Origin: Sedimentisphaerales bacterium
GTDB lineage: Bacteria; Planctomycetota; Phycisphaerae; Sedimentisphaerales; Anaerobacaceae
DNA: 44,085 nucleotides
Assembly (NCBI GenBank): GCA_028282745.1
Contig: JANQHJ010000100.1
Span: forward strand, 1-44,085
Reading direction: 5' to 3'
The notes under the pieces were generated by a model. It did no database searches. It was not told the DNA's origin and saw only the letters and a program-made list of their open reading frames with translations. How positions within the stretch are numbered: position 1 is the stretch's first letter; the number at the start of each line of letters is the position of its first letter. Shown here piece after piece: positions 16,601-23,880 of the stretch. A program made the position numbers and the translations under genes.

Positions 16601-18570
16601 ACTGTGATTTCAATGACAACACTGCTTATCACGGTGGAGGTATATTATGCATTGGAGGTTCAGGAAGAATTGATCATTGCCGCTTTACTTCGAACAGCGC
16701 GTCATTTGTCGGTTCGTACGGTGGAGCAGTAGCCTCTATAGGTGCTGATACTCACATCATAGATTCTCAGATGATAGATAATTATGCTAATGCTGGTGCA
16801 GGTATGTACACATCCAGTATGAATATCATAGATCCTAACAGTGAAGAGATTCCTGCATTGAATAAAATTACGATAAGAAATTGTCTTTTTGCCGATAATA
16901 AAGCATTGTCATCAGGTGCTGGATTGTCGGTCAACTGGCATTCATACGCAGATATTGACCTTTGTACTTTTGCTGATAATGCTGTTTTGGGCAGCGGTCC
17001 TGGCGGCGGTGTTGAAAGTACTTATGGCAGCTTTGTTTCGATCAATGATAGTATTATCTGGAATAATTCTGCTGGAAATGGCAGGCAGATTGCTGTTTAT
17101 CCCGAAGCTACTCCTGCTGCGGCAGTTGTTGAGTATAGCAATGTTGAAGGAGGCGGTATAATTGGCCTTAATGTTAGAGTAGATACTGGTAATATATTTG
17201 ACTATGCCCAGAACACAAACATTAATGATGATCCTTTATTTGTCAGCAGCCCGGTGGGCGATTATTTCCTCTCACAGAAAGCTGTTAATGGGCAAAACCA
17301 GGATAGTCCTTGTATCGACATTGGCAGTGATTTTGCTATTGATCTCGGCATGAATGAAAGGACAACAAGGACGGACCAGCAATATGACAGGGGGCTTGTC
17401 GATATGGGATTTCATTATCCATTTGCCGGTATTGATGTCATTTGCAAAGTATGCGATCTGTTATTTGACGGTAAGATCACACTCTTTGACCTGGATTACT
17501 TTGCTCTTAGATGGCTTAACGATGATTGCAGGGAAGGCAATAACTGGTGTGAGGGAGCCGACTTTAACTTCGATACAAATGTTGATTTGTTTGATCATGC
17601 ATATTTTGCTCAATGTTGGCAGATGGAAGATAAAACGCCGCCGATACCTAATCCTTCAACCTGGTATAAGGCTCCCGCTGCTACTCATTCGGGTATTGAA
17701 ATGCACGCTGATGCCGCATGGGATGCCTGGTGGGGCAGCCATGAAGATGGTTATATTGAATATTACTTCAAATGCACCTCAGATTCGAATTTCGATAGCG
17801 GCTGGATAGACAGTAATTCTTATGAGCCTCCAGGTCTTGTAAGGGGCCAGGAATATACCTTTAAGGTTAAGGCGAGAGACGGTTCAGGAAATGAAACTGT
17901 CTGGTCTAATATACGCGGTGTTAAAGCCGGCGATCCGGTAGTGCTCGTTCCAGATCCTCTTACCTGGGCCCAGATACCTGTAGCTATTAGTGAATCTGTC
18001 GTGAGAATGGAAGCTGATCAGGTTACTGGCGCTTCTCCAATTGAATATCTGTTCATTAACCAGACTACTGGAGAGGACTCGGGCTGGCAGTCAAGTGCTG
18101 AGTATGAAGAAACTGGCCTGACGCCGAATACCCAATATACCTATGTTTGTGTGGCGAGACATCCTGATAGCGATACTTACACAACTCAATCTGAACCGAT
18201 CACAGTTACTACGCCTCTACCGGGAGTTGCGGATGTCACCCCGCCAATTCCGCTCAAAGCGTCATTTGATTCGGGGCCGGTTGTACAGGCATTAGGTGAT
18301 GGTTATTACCATACAATGACTGCTGTTACTGCTACTGAAGAGCAGGAAGGTGGCACACCTCCGGTATGGTATAAATTCTACTGTGAGGAATCTGGTTTCA
18401 ATAGTGGCTGGCAGCTAAGTCCAACATATAGCGTTAGGATTTCGACATTGAATCAATGGGGACAATTATTCTGGCAGGTACAGACACGCGATAGCGTAGC
18501 ACCTTTCCCGAATGTTGGTCAGATATCTGATAAACGAAATGCGTTTGGTCAGGTTATACCTGTCCCGTAA
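10648..18570 (+). CDS. Giant exported M4 metallopeptidase with Fn3-like, beta-helix and dockerin-like domains
   Basis: A 2640-residue modular secreted protein beginning with GTG, preceded by AGAAAGGA. A signal peptide (about 1-20) and an FTP/PepSY propeptide (about 75-265) lead into a thermolysin-family M4 domain. Zinc and catalytic residues are HELTH (His368, Glu369, His372), Glu392 in GAINESFSD, and His457 in NGGVHTNSG. Then follow two Fn3-like domains (about 550-766, with SGWQSS and YAFRVRARD motifs), a first right-handed beta-helix (about 770-1425), two Listeria-type repeat-like beta domains (about 1428-1602), a second beta-helix (about 1607-2258), a dockerin-like EF-hand pair (about 2263-2328) and three more Fn3-like domains. 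It probably degrades or binds extracellular protein or polysaccharide. Domain limits are approximate. Confidence 0.88.
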   Translation: MKKILYVTLVLLSIVFTGLANNQGNAVSRTSTVVGINALDNSTIKVLPKTRGSNGFAALSQQSPFVRMAKKNEHLCSLGAPENYYFSVNTVVPGDPKTTAQNFIYEQKEIFGITGSEVDFSSKRSKRKNGKNYERFQQTYSQIPVYGAEFLVQLDDSGGVEYAFCDIMTDTSLLDDGHISTTPAISAYDAECTALEKLSQENPAYQLDSLDPKLMIFHPEVIGNVGPTKLIWYTEVKSTHAYNVDEVVLVDAHSGQISMRFSQIKHIKERQVYDSSNSTDNPGTLSRSEGEAPIGNQDVDDCYDYLGDTYDFYFNEHGRDSIDNAGMILSATVRFCMFETDCPMQNAFWNGSRMFFGEGFATDDITAHELTHGVTQYESNLIYMNESGAINESFSDMWGEWVDLTNTGGNDSPSVRWLLGEDIGAIRNMADPTQFQDPDSKCSPFWYAGSGDNGGVHTNSGVGNKLCYLLTDGDIFKDVEIQGMGISAAAELFYEVQTNLLIPASDYADLHIAVTQAAINLGWTQQERLNLEYACLVTELSKCFDPADLIDNIPPYPDPAEWASWGQPVQTGVQTIIMEAKRAVDNRGGEVEYYFECTTDSSFDSGWQSSTVYNSTGLQAGTEYAFRVRARDEANNITEWSSVESANTDSTSDQSPPFTDPPRWLHKPSKLVFDPPSNITLTMMSWPAFDESGVEYWFEMVTPDGNGGWIADVNSGWSVLRYWRPDQATTGFIAGNTYHFRFKVRDRSAQNNETAFSSVESVTLVRDPQVITVPGQYQSIQDAIDAAAPSGDIVVVSPGTYTGPRNNNLDFDSKKVTVRSTDPNNLVTVNTTIIDGSGIRRAFDFSKSEGPDSIVAGFTITNCANQGADTDTGDPNNPIPPGPGLGGAIIFTNNSSPTIKNCIINNCYAMGGNSTDPNGGNGADALGGALYIDSGCHPIIQNCDISGCYVQAGTAVNGSPGSAMGGAINVNSGANPKIIDCTITSCTADTGTPVLFSEGGGIYWDLSVATSSWDPNIITGTDIVSNYAEDDGGGIFFTDASVPVNLRNCRIHQNYVTQGDGGGIAYSHGNVLTISQGSVISENSADTWGGGIVVGEISSTSLDASLVIVDSQIRGNTAQFGGGIYANKTTIDVNGSDVSENIANEGAGINSSYSDVTIYMSDFNGNNADANLIIGNSGTGGALALWDSNIVITSCEFKSNVAAGIDGMGGGIYISGKSLLPSIITNCLVVNNEAENEGAGIFCHLGALVQLNNCTIADNNVTSPVGIGGGVACAEHSSYIQVNNSILWNNYAGEGPQIAVGRKDSSIFDPQAIVDVWYSDVQGGESDVYIEDNNPYVAAYFLMGNHDVDPLFTNVRVDESGNMIQDYYLSNAQAGQLEDSPLINMGDGSVDDLVNVVGYPVSTRTDHVADVCEVDMGYHYSASIQPEYYLLTITVDKPGNVALEGYLRAHTFDFDIIAGDEPNSILVKQGTVVKLTAMPNNNFVVGTWQGTDDDTSTDPCNTVLMTTDKNVILSFLPDGMFYLNTEVISGNGKIFYIDGQDNKVQHPGTTIHLADELVKLVAEPDVLTDVTHWTGTDNDTTILREIVIKIDSNRDVQVAFRTPDILHVPDDYTIIQTAIEEAQPGDIVKIAPGEYQTEYVTAYLIDGKPIVLTSEDPEDPCVVAETILRNGLEILNVDRSCRILGLTWANFGWSPPDGRNGNTPQNPLADGENGNPSYGVAILLHEDYVDIIDPPNIGSSPYIKNCVFRNISAVGSNGGNGGVVNGQPGDGGWGGWAQGAAISLGSESNPKIENCKFINCSVTGGDGGNGTNPPNAGRGGMWTQTYLGSDGWEYGPYVEFTRYTGRGGALYVEVNSTPEIINCEFTDCVAMGGASGQGGGPVSPNRYYRNNRYGGAVYCAEGSSPVFTGCKFTNNVADINGPAQWHDNRGNPAPAFSYHDFLSYGGAVAFAGSSVPTFIDCNFTNNSSTIGGGMYWADCNPELYNCDFNDNTAYHGGGILCIGGSGRIDHCRFTSNSASFVGSYGGAVASIGADTHIIDSQMIDNYANAGAGMYTSSMNIIDPNSEEIPALNKITIRNCLFADNKALSSGAGLSVNWHSYADIDLCTFADNAVLGSGPGGGVESTYGSFVSINDSIIWNNSAGNGRQIAVYPEATPAAAVVEYSNVEGGGIIGLNVRVDTGNIFDYAQNTNINDDPLFVSSPVGDYFLSQKAVNGQNQDSPCIDIGSDFAIDLGMNERTTRTDQQYDRGLVDMGFHYPFAGIDVICKVCDLLFDGKITLFDLDYFALRWLNDDCREGNNWCEGADFNFDTNVDLFDHAYFAQCWQMEDKTPPIPNPSTWYKAPAATHSGIEMHADAAWDAWWGSHEDGYIEYYFKCTSDSNFDSGWIDSNSYEPPGLVRGQEYTFKVKARDGSGNETVWSNIRGVKAGDPVVLVPDPLTWAQIPVAISESVVRMEADQVTGASPIEYLFINQTTGEDSGWQSSAEYEETGLTPNTQYTYVCVARHPDSDTYTTQSEPITVTTPLPGVADVTPPIPLKASFDSGPVVQALGDGYYHTMTAVTATEEQEGGTPPVWYKFYCEESGFNSGWQLSPTYSVRISTLNQWGQLFWQVQTRDSVAPFPNVGQISDKRNAFGQVIPVP

Positions 18571-18596
18571 CAAAAACAATAACTCGGTTTTTATAG

Positions 18597-18630
18597 AAAA
18601 AACCTCGGGCTTTTAGCCCGAGGTTTTTTT
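18597..18630. terminator. Strong bidirectional terminator between the giant gene and aroC
   Basis: CCTCGGGCT (18603-18611) and AGCCCGAGG (18615-18623) form a perfect 9-bp stem with a TTT loop. It is followed by seven T on the plus strand and preceded by a run of A that serves the minus strand. It sits between two convergent genes, so it can end both. Confidence 0.9.
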
Positions 18631-18651
18631 GTTGTGCTGCTTAATAGATAC

Positions 18652-19980
18652 TTATTTAACTTTGTCTAACACAGCCTTATAACCAAGCTGCATCATCAGG
18701 TTGTCAAGAACAACCATTGCTGTAAAGTTTTCCGCGATTGGCCAGATACGTCCAACAATAGTGGGGTCGCGTCTTGTAATAGCCTCGAGCTTTTTGTTTT
18801 CGAGGGTGTATTTATCAATGGTTACTTGTGGCTTGGCGATAGTCGGCGTAGGCTTAACGGCAATGCGGGCTACTATTGGCTGGCCTGTTGACAAACCGCC
18901 TGTAATTCCGCCTGCCTGGTTCGACTGAAACTTGACCTGGCCGTCTTCTGAATAGATCTGGTCGTTTGACTCGGCTCCTGTCATATCCTTAACAGCCATG
19001 CCGGCTCCGATCTCAACAGCCTTAACGGCTCCGATGCCGACGAGCTTACCAAGCTGGCTGTCGAGTCTTTCAAAGCACGGCTCGCCAAGGCCTGCAGGAG
19101 CTCCCAGAACCACAACTTCACATATGCCGCCTGATGAATCACCAGTCTCGGTGATCTTGTTACAGGCATCGACCATATCATTGGATACATCGATGTCGGG
19201 ACAATTGACTATGTGATGAACACCGTACTTTTCTTTGATCTCTTCAGGTACGATCTTAGGTGCCTTATCCCTGATAGCATCAATTTCCTGCTCGATTTCT
19301 GCGAACACCTTGCATTTCTCAAGATAACGCATATCCATATGCACTCTGCCGCTCTCATAAACTTCCTGGTAGAACGGATCGTAATCCCATCTCATCTGTT
19401 TATATCTGTTGGTGTAATCCAGAATAGCCTGGTAATCCATCTCTGGACATTTAACACCAGCAGCCTCTTTGATGTAAGAGAATATCTCGATACCAAAGCT
19501 CTTTAGCACTTTCTTAGCCACGTACCCGGCTGCTACGATGGTTGCGGTTCTTCTGCCACTGAAGAATCCCGCCCCGATAGCGTCATCATCAGGCCCATAC
19601 TTCATGAAAGAAGCGTAGGATGCGTGACCCGGACGAGGTGTCCGGTTAGTATCCTGGTACTGCTTAATATGTATGAAGTGCCTGTCGAGATTCGGGATAA
19701 CGATAACCATCGGTGTGCCGTTGGTATGATTCTTATTACCAGCGCCCTGAATCGTATCCTCGACATTGATGCCCGAATAGATAATGGGCAGATCGGGCTC
19801 CTTACGAGGACTCGAAAGCTCATCGGCTCCCGGCTTTCTCAGAAGAAGATCGCCGTAGATCTCTTTTTCACTAAATTCCATTCCTGGCGGATTGCCGTGT
19901 ATCATAGTCGTCAGACCTTCCTGATACGAACCGCCCGCCACCGTCACTTGAAACATTCTACCTGTATGACAACCTAACAT
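18652..19980 (-). CDS. aroC: Chorismate synthase, divergent (AroC-like)
   Basis: A 442-residue AroC-family protein. The enzyme converts EPSP to chorismate using reduced FMN in the cytoplasm. Recognisable blocks are GNPPG (about 30-34), TPRPGHASY with the second conserved His, FFSGRRTATIVAAGY (the SxR signature) and TRRDPTIVGRIWPIAE near the C-terminus with the conserved Asp. It is about 80 residues longer than usual (near 360), mostly from extra sequence around 190-260. The N-terminal GESHG motif, which carries a catalytic His, reads GGSYQ here (Tyr19). The RHDP motif is RRDP and several FMN-site residues also differ. It follows aroA on the same strand after 59 bp. I call it aroC by family, with activity uncertain. 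Confidence 0.8.
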   Translation of the reverse strand: MLGCHTGRMFQVTVAGGSYQEGLTTMIHGNPPGMEFSEKEIYGDLLLRKPGADELSSPRKEPDLPIIYSGINVEDTIQGAGNKNHTNGTPMVIVIPNLDRHFIHIKQYQDTNRTPRPGHASYASFMKYGPDDDAIGAGFFSGRRTATIVAAGYVAKKVLKSFGIEIFSYIKEAAGVKCPEMDYQAILDYTNRYKQMRWDYDPFYQEVYESGRVHMDMRYLEKCKVFAEIEQEIDAIRDKAPKIVPEEIKEKYGVHHIVNCPDIDVSNDMVDACNKITETGDSSGGICEVVVLGAPAGLGEPCFERLDSQLGKLVGIGAVKAVEIGAGMAVKDMTGAESNDQIYSEDGQVKFQSNQAGGITGGLSTGQPIVARIAVKPTPTIAKPQVTIDKYTLENKKLEAITRRDPTIVGRIWPIAENFTAMVVLDNLMMQLGYKAVLDKVK

Positions 19981-20039
19981 AGTTCGTAAAATCTCCTAAA
20001 ATTAATAATAACGAAGAATTCCGAGCCAGACAGTATACA

Positions 20040-21299
20040 CTATTTGTGAAAAATTTCAAATCTTTCCCAAAAATCTGGAAAACTCTTTGCCACACACCCC
20101 GGATTCTCGATTTGCTGATCCCCGGTAACCAGCCCAGCCACCGCAAAGCTCATAGCTATCCGGTGGTCATTATGCGGATCGATCCGTGCCCCATGGGCAT
20201 CTTTTGTGCCTTCAATAGATAGCGAATCTTCATCGCATCGGGCCTTTACGCCCATTTTAGCCAGTTCTGAGACCATTACGCCCAATCTGTCACATTCCTT
20301 ATGGCGCAGATGCCCGATGTCCGTCAATCTGCTTACCCCATCTGCAAAGGCGCACGCAACAGCCATCGGAGGCACCAGGTCTGGGATATCACTCATGTCA
20401 TGTTCTATTGCCTTTAAAGGCCGTCCGGAAACAGTAATACATCTGCTGCCTTGCTCAACTTCGCATCCCATCTTTTTCATAAGCTCGACAAACTCACTGT
20501 CGCCTTGCCGGGTGTCCTTGCTGAGATTTGTAACGGTTATCTTGCTCTGGCAGATTGCAGCTGCCAAAAAGAAGAACGATGCACTGCTGTAATCACCTTC
20601 TATATTTATTGTTTGACCTTGGTATTTACCCTGCGGTACAGTCATTATCTTGTAATTATCATTCTTTGCCTTGATCCCGAACTGCTCCATAATCCCAAGG
20701 CTAATATCGAGATAAGGCTTCTCCGTCATCTCATCGAGACAGTTTATAGTAACAGGCTCTTTCGAGTAGGGTGATGTTATCACGATCGAGCTGAAATACT
20801 GTGAAGTTTTACTTCCCTGCATATTAACTTGTCCGCCGCCGATACCTCCGCCTGCAATTCTAATAGGCGGAAATCCTTCCTCTGATAAATACTCTATCGA
20901 GCATCCTAACTGCCTCAGTCCGTCAACGACTTGACCAATAGGCCGCTCTGTTATTCTCTTAGCACCTGTAAGAATGACGGGGTTTTGGGATAGACAGCTT
21001 ACACTGCTGAGAAAATTCATCCCCACCCCTGACTCACCTACATTGAGTTGCTCTGCAATGGGTGTTAATTCTCCGCCTGTCCCCTCAACGACTATTTCGT
21101 CGGAGCCCATTTTAATCTTAACGCCTAATCCCTCAAGGCATCGTATTACATTAAGCTGGTCTTCGCCCAGAAGGGGTTTTTGAATTACTGTTTTACCCTC
21201 TGCCAAAGCTCCTATTATCAATGCCCGAAGCGTATGTGCCTTCGCTGCCGGTGCCTCGGCTGTCACATCAAGATTACATATCTTATCTACTGTTTTCAT
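20040..21299 (-). CDS. aroA: 3-phosphoshikimate 1-carboxyvinyltransferase (EPSP synthase), divergent
   Basis: A 419-residue AroA-family protein; I choose the ATG at 21299 over an adjacent TTG. EPSP synthase joins PEP to shikimate 3-phosphate. Conserved parts are Lys20 and Arg25 (PAAKAHTLRAL), TERPIGQVVDGLRQLG, GSKTSQYFSSI, GDYSSASFFFLAAAI, DIPDLVPPMAVACAF (catalytic Asp), HLRHKECDRLG, DPHNDHRIAM and KSFPDF. Unusual changes are Ala21 where the substrate-binding Ser of the GSKS motif normally lies, and GESGVGMN in place of GNAGTAMR, so the usual Thr and Arg are missing. Length is normal. It is upstream of aroC and probably co-transcribed. Overall fold and pathway are secure; specificity is less so. 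Confidence 0.85.
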   Translation of the reverse strand: MKTVDKICNLDVTAEAPAAKAHTLRALIIGALAEGKTVIQKPLLGEDQLNVIRCLEGLGVKIKMGSDEIVVEGTGGELTPIAEQLNVGESGVGMNFLSSVSCLSQNPVILTGAKRITERPIGQVVDGLRQLGCSIEYLSEEGFPPIRIAGGGIGGGQVNMQGSKTSQYFSSIVITSPYSKEPVTINCLDEMTEKPYLDISLGIMEQFGIKAKNDNYKIMTVPQGKYQGQTINIEGDYSSASFFFLAAAICQSKITVTNLSKDTRQGDSEFVELMKKMGCEVEQGSRCITVSGRPLKAIEHDMSDIPDLVPPMAVACAFADGVSRLTDIGHLRHKECDRLGVMVSELAKMGVKARCDEDSLSIEGTKDAHGARIDPHNDHRIAMSFAVAGLVTGDQQIENPGCVAKSFPDFWERFEIFHK

Positions 21300-21398
21300 C
21301 AATCTTATATCATTTAGCAGCGTTCGACACGAACGCTCAATTTAGTTTTGAAAAAATAGCTTACCATACAAAGTTAAAAATTCACACAAAAATTAAAA

Positions 21399-21424
21399 GC
21401 CGCCATACTGGCGACTGCTAAATA
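21399..21424 (+). repeat. Left REP-like hairpin of the RAYT element
   Basis: CGCCA TAC TGGCG forms a short hairpin (21401-21413) followed by ACTGCTAAATA. The same tail in inverted orientation lies right of the transposase gene. The arrangement suggests a REP that the adjacent transposase recognises. Confidence 0.65.
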
Positions 21425-21511
21425 AAAAATGGTATCTTTGGAAAACTTGATTTATCTGTTATTCTAAACTAAAATTTCCTTTTATTACTATTGTATAATA
21501 GCGGGAATCTT

Positions 21512-22057
21512 ATGGTTATTGCTTATCATGTTATTTTCACAACTTATGGTACATGGCTGCCAAATGATCCAAGAGGATCATATTCTAAAGGTGTTTACAG
21601 TGAACAATTGAAACGTTTCGGTGAAATTAAATATGGCAGGCAATATCCTCAGCCTGGTAAACAAAGTTTGAAAAAGTTCTGGAAAGCATCAAAAAATCAG
21701 ACTATGAATCCGCCTTTTTTTATAAATGATAATACGCGCCTTTTAATAGCTGACGCTTTTAGTCAGGTGATTGAACGACTAAATGTTAAAGTTGTAGCTT
21801 GCGCAATCATGAATGATCATGTACATATCGTTATTCTTAGGACCCGTTACAAAATCCAGTATATTGTTAATCAACTGAAAGGTGCTGCAACCCGAAAGAT
21901 AGATATGAAACGTACACTCTGGACAAGAAGTTTTTGGAAGGTTTTCATTGATAGTAGAGATGACCTAAAGATGACCATCGAGTATGTTAATGCTAATCCT
22001 GTAAACAGTGGATTTAATCCTCAATCATGGGATTTTGTTCAGCCGATTGATTTATAA
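21512..22057 (+). CDS. REP-associated tyrosine transposase (Y1/IS200-like)
   Basis: A 181-residue HUH-type single-stranded DNA transposase. The N-terminal VIAYHVIFTTYGTWLP strand, the metal-binding motif NDHVHIVIL (HxH) and TIEYVNANPV, with the likely nucleophilic Tyr, are all present. The ATG at 21512 is preferred to a TTG at 21491, because homologues begin near this point; a TATAAT at 21493-21498 lies just upstream. The gene is flanked at 21399-21424 and 22119-22146 by inverted hairpin repeats sharing ACTGCTAAATA, the layout expected for a RAYT with its REP pair. RAYTs are often domesticated single-copy genes. This frame is intact. Confidence 0.85.
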   Translation: MVIAYHVIFTTYGTWLPNDPRGSYSKGVYSEQLKRFGEIKYGRQYPQPGKQSLKKFWKASKNQTMNPPFFINDNTRLLIADAFSQVIERLNVKVVACAIMNDHVHIVILRTRYKIQYIVNQLKGAATRKIDMKRTLWTRSFWKVFIDSRDDLKMTIEYVNANPVNSGFNPQSWDFVQPIDL

Positions 22058-22118
22058 TCCTGAACATTCAGCAGTATTCGGCATTAATACTCATTGAAGA
22101 AAAATATAAATATGAAAC

Positions 22119-22146
22119 TATTTAGCAGTCGCCGTTACGGCGACTT
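22119..22146 (-). repeat. Right REP-like hairpin of the RAYT element
   Basis: AGTCGCCG TTA CGGCGACT is a perfect 8-bp stem, preceded by TATTTAGC. Read on the minus strand, it matches the left repeat through GGCGACTGCTAAATA, so the two copies are inverted around the transposase gene. Confidence 0.7.
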
Positions 22147-22242
22147 ATTGTAATTTCGTACTTAATATTGGGATATTTTGTAAATATAGCTTGGCTAGTA
22201 AAAGCAGATTCCTGTTGAAATTTATCCTTGCCAAGGCAGCAA

Positions 22243-23880
22243 TTATTCGGATGCGATCTGTTCTGGTTCGAGGTGATTCAAAAACACACTAATGTCATTG
22301 ACATCTATATCGCCGTCTTCGTTCACATCACCTATGATATACTGTTCCGGCCTTATCTTGAATTCTCTTATTCTATCAGTCAACATCATTAAATCTTCGA
22401 TATCAACCGTGCCGTCATAGTTAAAATCACAAGTCTTTTCTTTACCCCCTGTTGCTTTATCGGTCACTGCCCAGGCGATGGCATAATCATGCTTTTCTAC
22501 CTCTGGCTCATTAACATCATCTGCGAAAGAAACGGCCAGCTTGTACTCGTTGTAATTAACATCGGCGGCGAAGTAAATATGCTCGACATTATCGACCTTG
22601 CTGTCACTATAATCTAACATAACATCGGCATTTTCCTCTTGGCTATCTATACCCCAAAGCTCAAGCCTTATATCGACATCTTTATCGCAAAGTCTCTCAA
22701 AAGGATATTTATTACTATAATGTCTGTTGAAAGCTACCGTAGCTGTTATCATTTTATCGTTCGGCTCATTAACTTCGAATTGGTATTCATTTTTTGTTTC
22801 AAGTCTAACTTGTCCGAAATCCCATCCGGTATTCGACACAACGCCGGGCTCATACTGCCCAGCCATAAGATTCGAATAAGCCCTCACACTATCCAACATT
22901 CCCGCCCCTTGCAAAAGATCCAGCGGTGCCGAATGATCGTCATCTTTTGTGACCTTACCTTTATGCCAGTAAGGCAGCTTCTTGGCGGAATTGACCAGGA
23001 TAGCTTTCATAACTTCCGGTGCAATAGCAGATGCTAAATTAGGCTTGGATTTGATCTTTTGCTGTAGCAGGGCGATTGTCCCGGTCACCATTGGTGTTGC
23101 AAAACTCGAATAGTTTCCGCATTCAAGATACTCATCAACTGTTCCCGCAAGCGCCGCCTTACTCAAGACAGGTGCTACAAGGTCTGGCTTACATCTCATA
23201 TCCGACGTCGGCCCGCAGCTCGTATCATTCGGCTCTGCTACTGAAATTTCGCTGCCGTTTATTTTTGCTGCCACTCCTACACCTATTACATTTGTCCCAG
23301 CTGCCGGATATAACGGCGGGTCGTGTGCCCTGGCTCCGTTACCGATACCAGCGACAACCACAATACCGTGTTGCTCGACCATCACTTCGAGTCCTCTTGT
23401 CCACCAGTCTTCGAATACACTACCCATACTCGCCGATAGAATGTCAACTTCAGGCGAGATGTTATTGAATACATATGTTTTTAAAAAGTGCCAGAACTCG
23501 AACACTTCTCCATTTGATTTAGAAGCGACTCCTTTAAACTCAGGTTTATTAGCGTCGGCCCCAAAGATTATCGAGCATACAGCAGTACAGTGTTCTGAAA
23601 TACCAATGTCCATGTGACCTTCGTCGTTTAATTGAAGTTTGGCATTATCAAAACAAACATGGTCAATATCAGGCTGGTAATCGTTTTGAGGTTCACCATC
23701 TATATAAGTGATGCTGCGGGAGATGATGCCGATGTTGACACCGGCACCGGACAGATTAGGGTCAATCTGCCTCAGTTGTTTGATACCAGCCGGGCTATCA
23801 GCCTGTACACTCGCTGCTGCCGTGCCAGCCAGTATTATCAACACAATTAGGCCCGATACTATGCGGGCGCATTTCTCCAT
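22243..23880 (-). CDS. Subtilisin-like (S8) serine peptidase homologue with C-terminal dockerin
   Basis: A 545-residue exported protein. It has an AAAGGAG ribosome site 7 bp from the ATG and a signal peptide to about residue 27. The S8 fold is shown by GAGVNIGII (about 45-53), EHCTAVCSIIFG with His97, VVVAGIGNGA (oxyanion Asn region) and NYSSFATPMVTG with the nucleophile Ser259. The first strand reads IISRSI where active subtilases have IDTGI, so the catalytic Asp is replaced by Ser54 unless another Asp substitutes. The C-terminus (about 480-540) is a type I dockerin-like pair of EF-hand loops, DFNYDGTVDIEDL and DVNEDGDIDVNDI. Dockerins bind cohesins or surface scaffolds; no cohesin gene is here. 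It is probably a secreted, surface-attached peptidase or pseudopeptidase. Confidence 0.82.
   Translation of the reverse strand: MEKCARIVSGLIVLIILAGTAAASVQADSPAGIKQLRQIDPNLSGAGVNIGIISRSITYIDGEPQNDYQPDIDHVCFDNAKLQLNDEGHMDIGISEHCTAVCSIIFGADANKPEFKGVASKSNGEVFEFWHFLKTYVFNNISPEVDILSASMGSVFEDWWTRGLEVMVEQHGIVVVAGIGNGARAHDPPLYPAAGTNVIGVGVAAKINGSEISVAEPNDTSCGPTSDMRCKPDLVAPVLSKAALAGTVDEYLECGNYSSFATPMVTGTIALLQQKIKSKPNLASAIAPEVMKAILVNSAKKLPYWHKGKVTKDDDHSAPLDLLQGAGMLDSVRAYSNLMAGQYEPGVVSNTGWDFGQVRLETKNEYQFEVNEPNDKMITATVAFNRHYSNKYPFERLCDKDVDIRLELWGIDSQEENADVMLDYSDSKVDNVEHIYFAADVNYNEYKLAVSFADDVNEPEVEKHDYAIAWAVTDKATGGKEKTCDFNYDGTVDIEDLMMLTDRIREFKIRPEQYIIGDVNEDGDIDVNDISVFLNHLEPEQIASE

Noticed and set aside
13148-17809. 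Many alternative-frame ORFs inside the giant gene
   Set aside because: They overlap a single intact reading frame with clear domains and none has its own motif or ribosome site.
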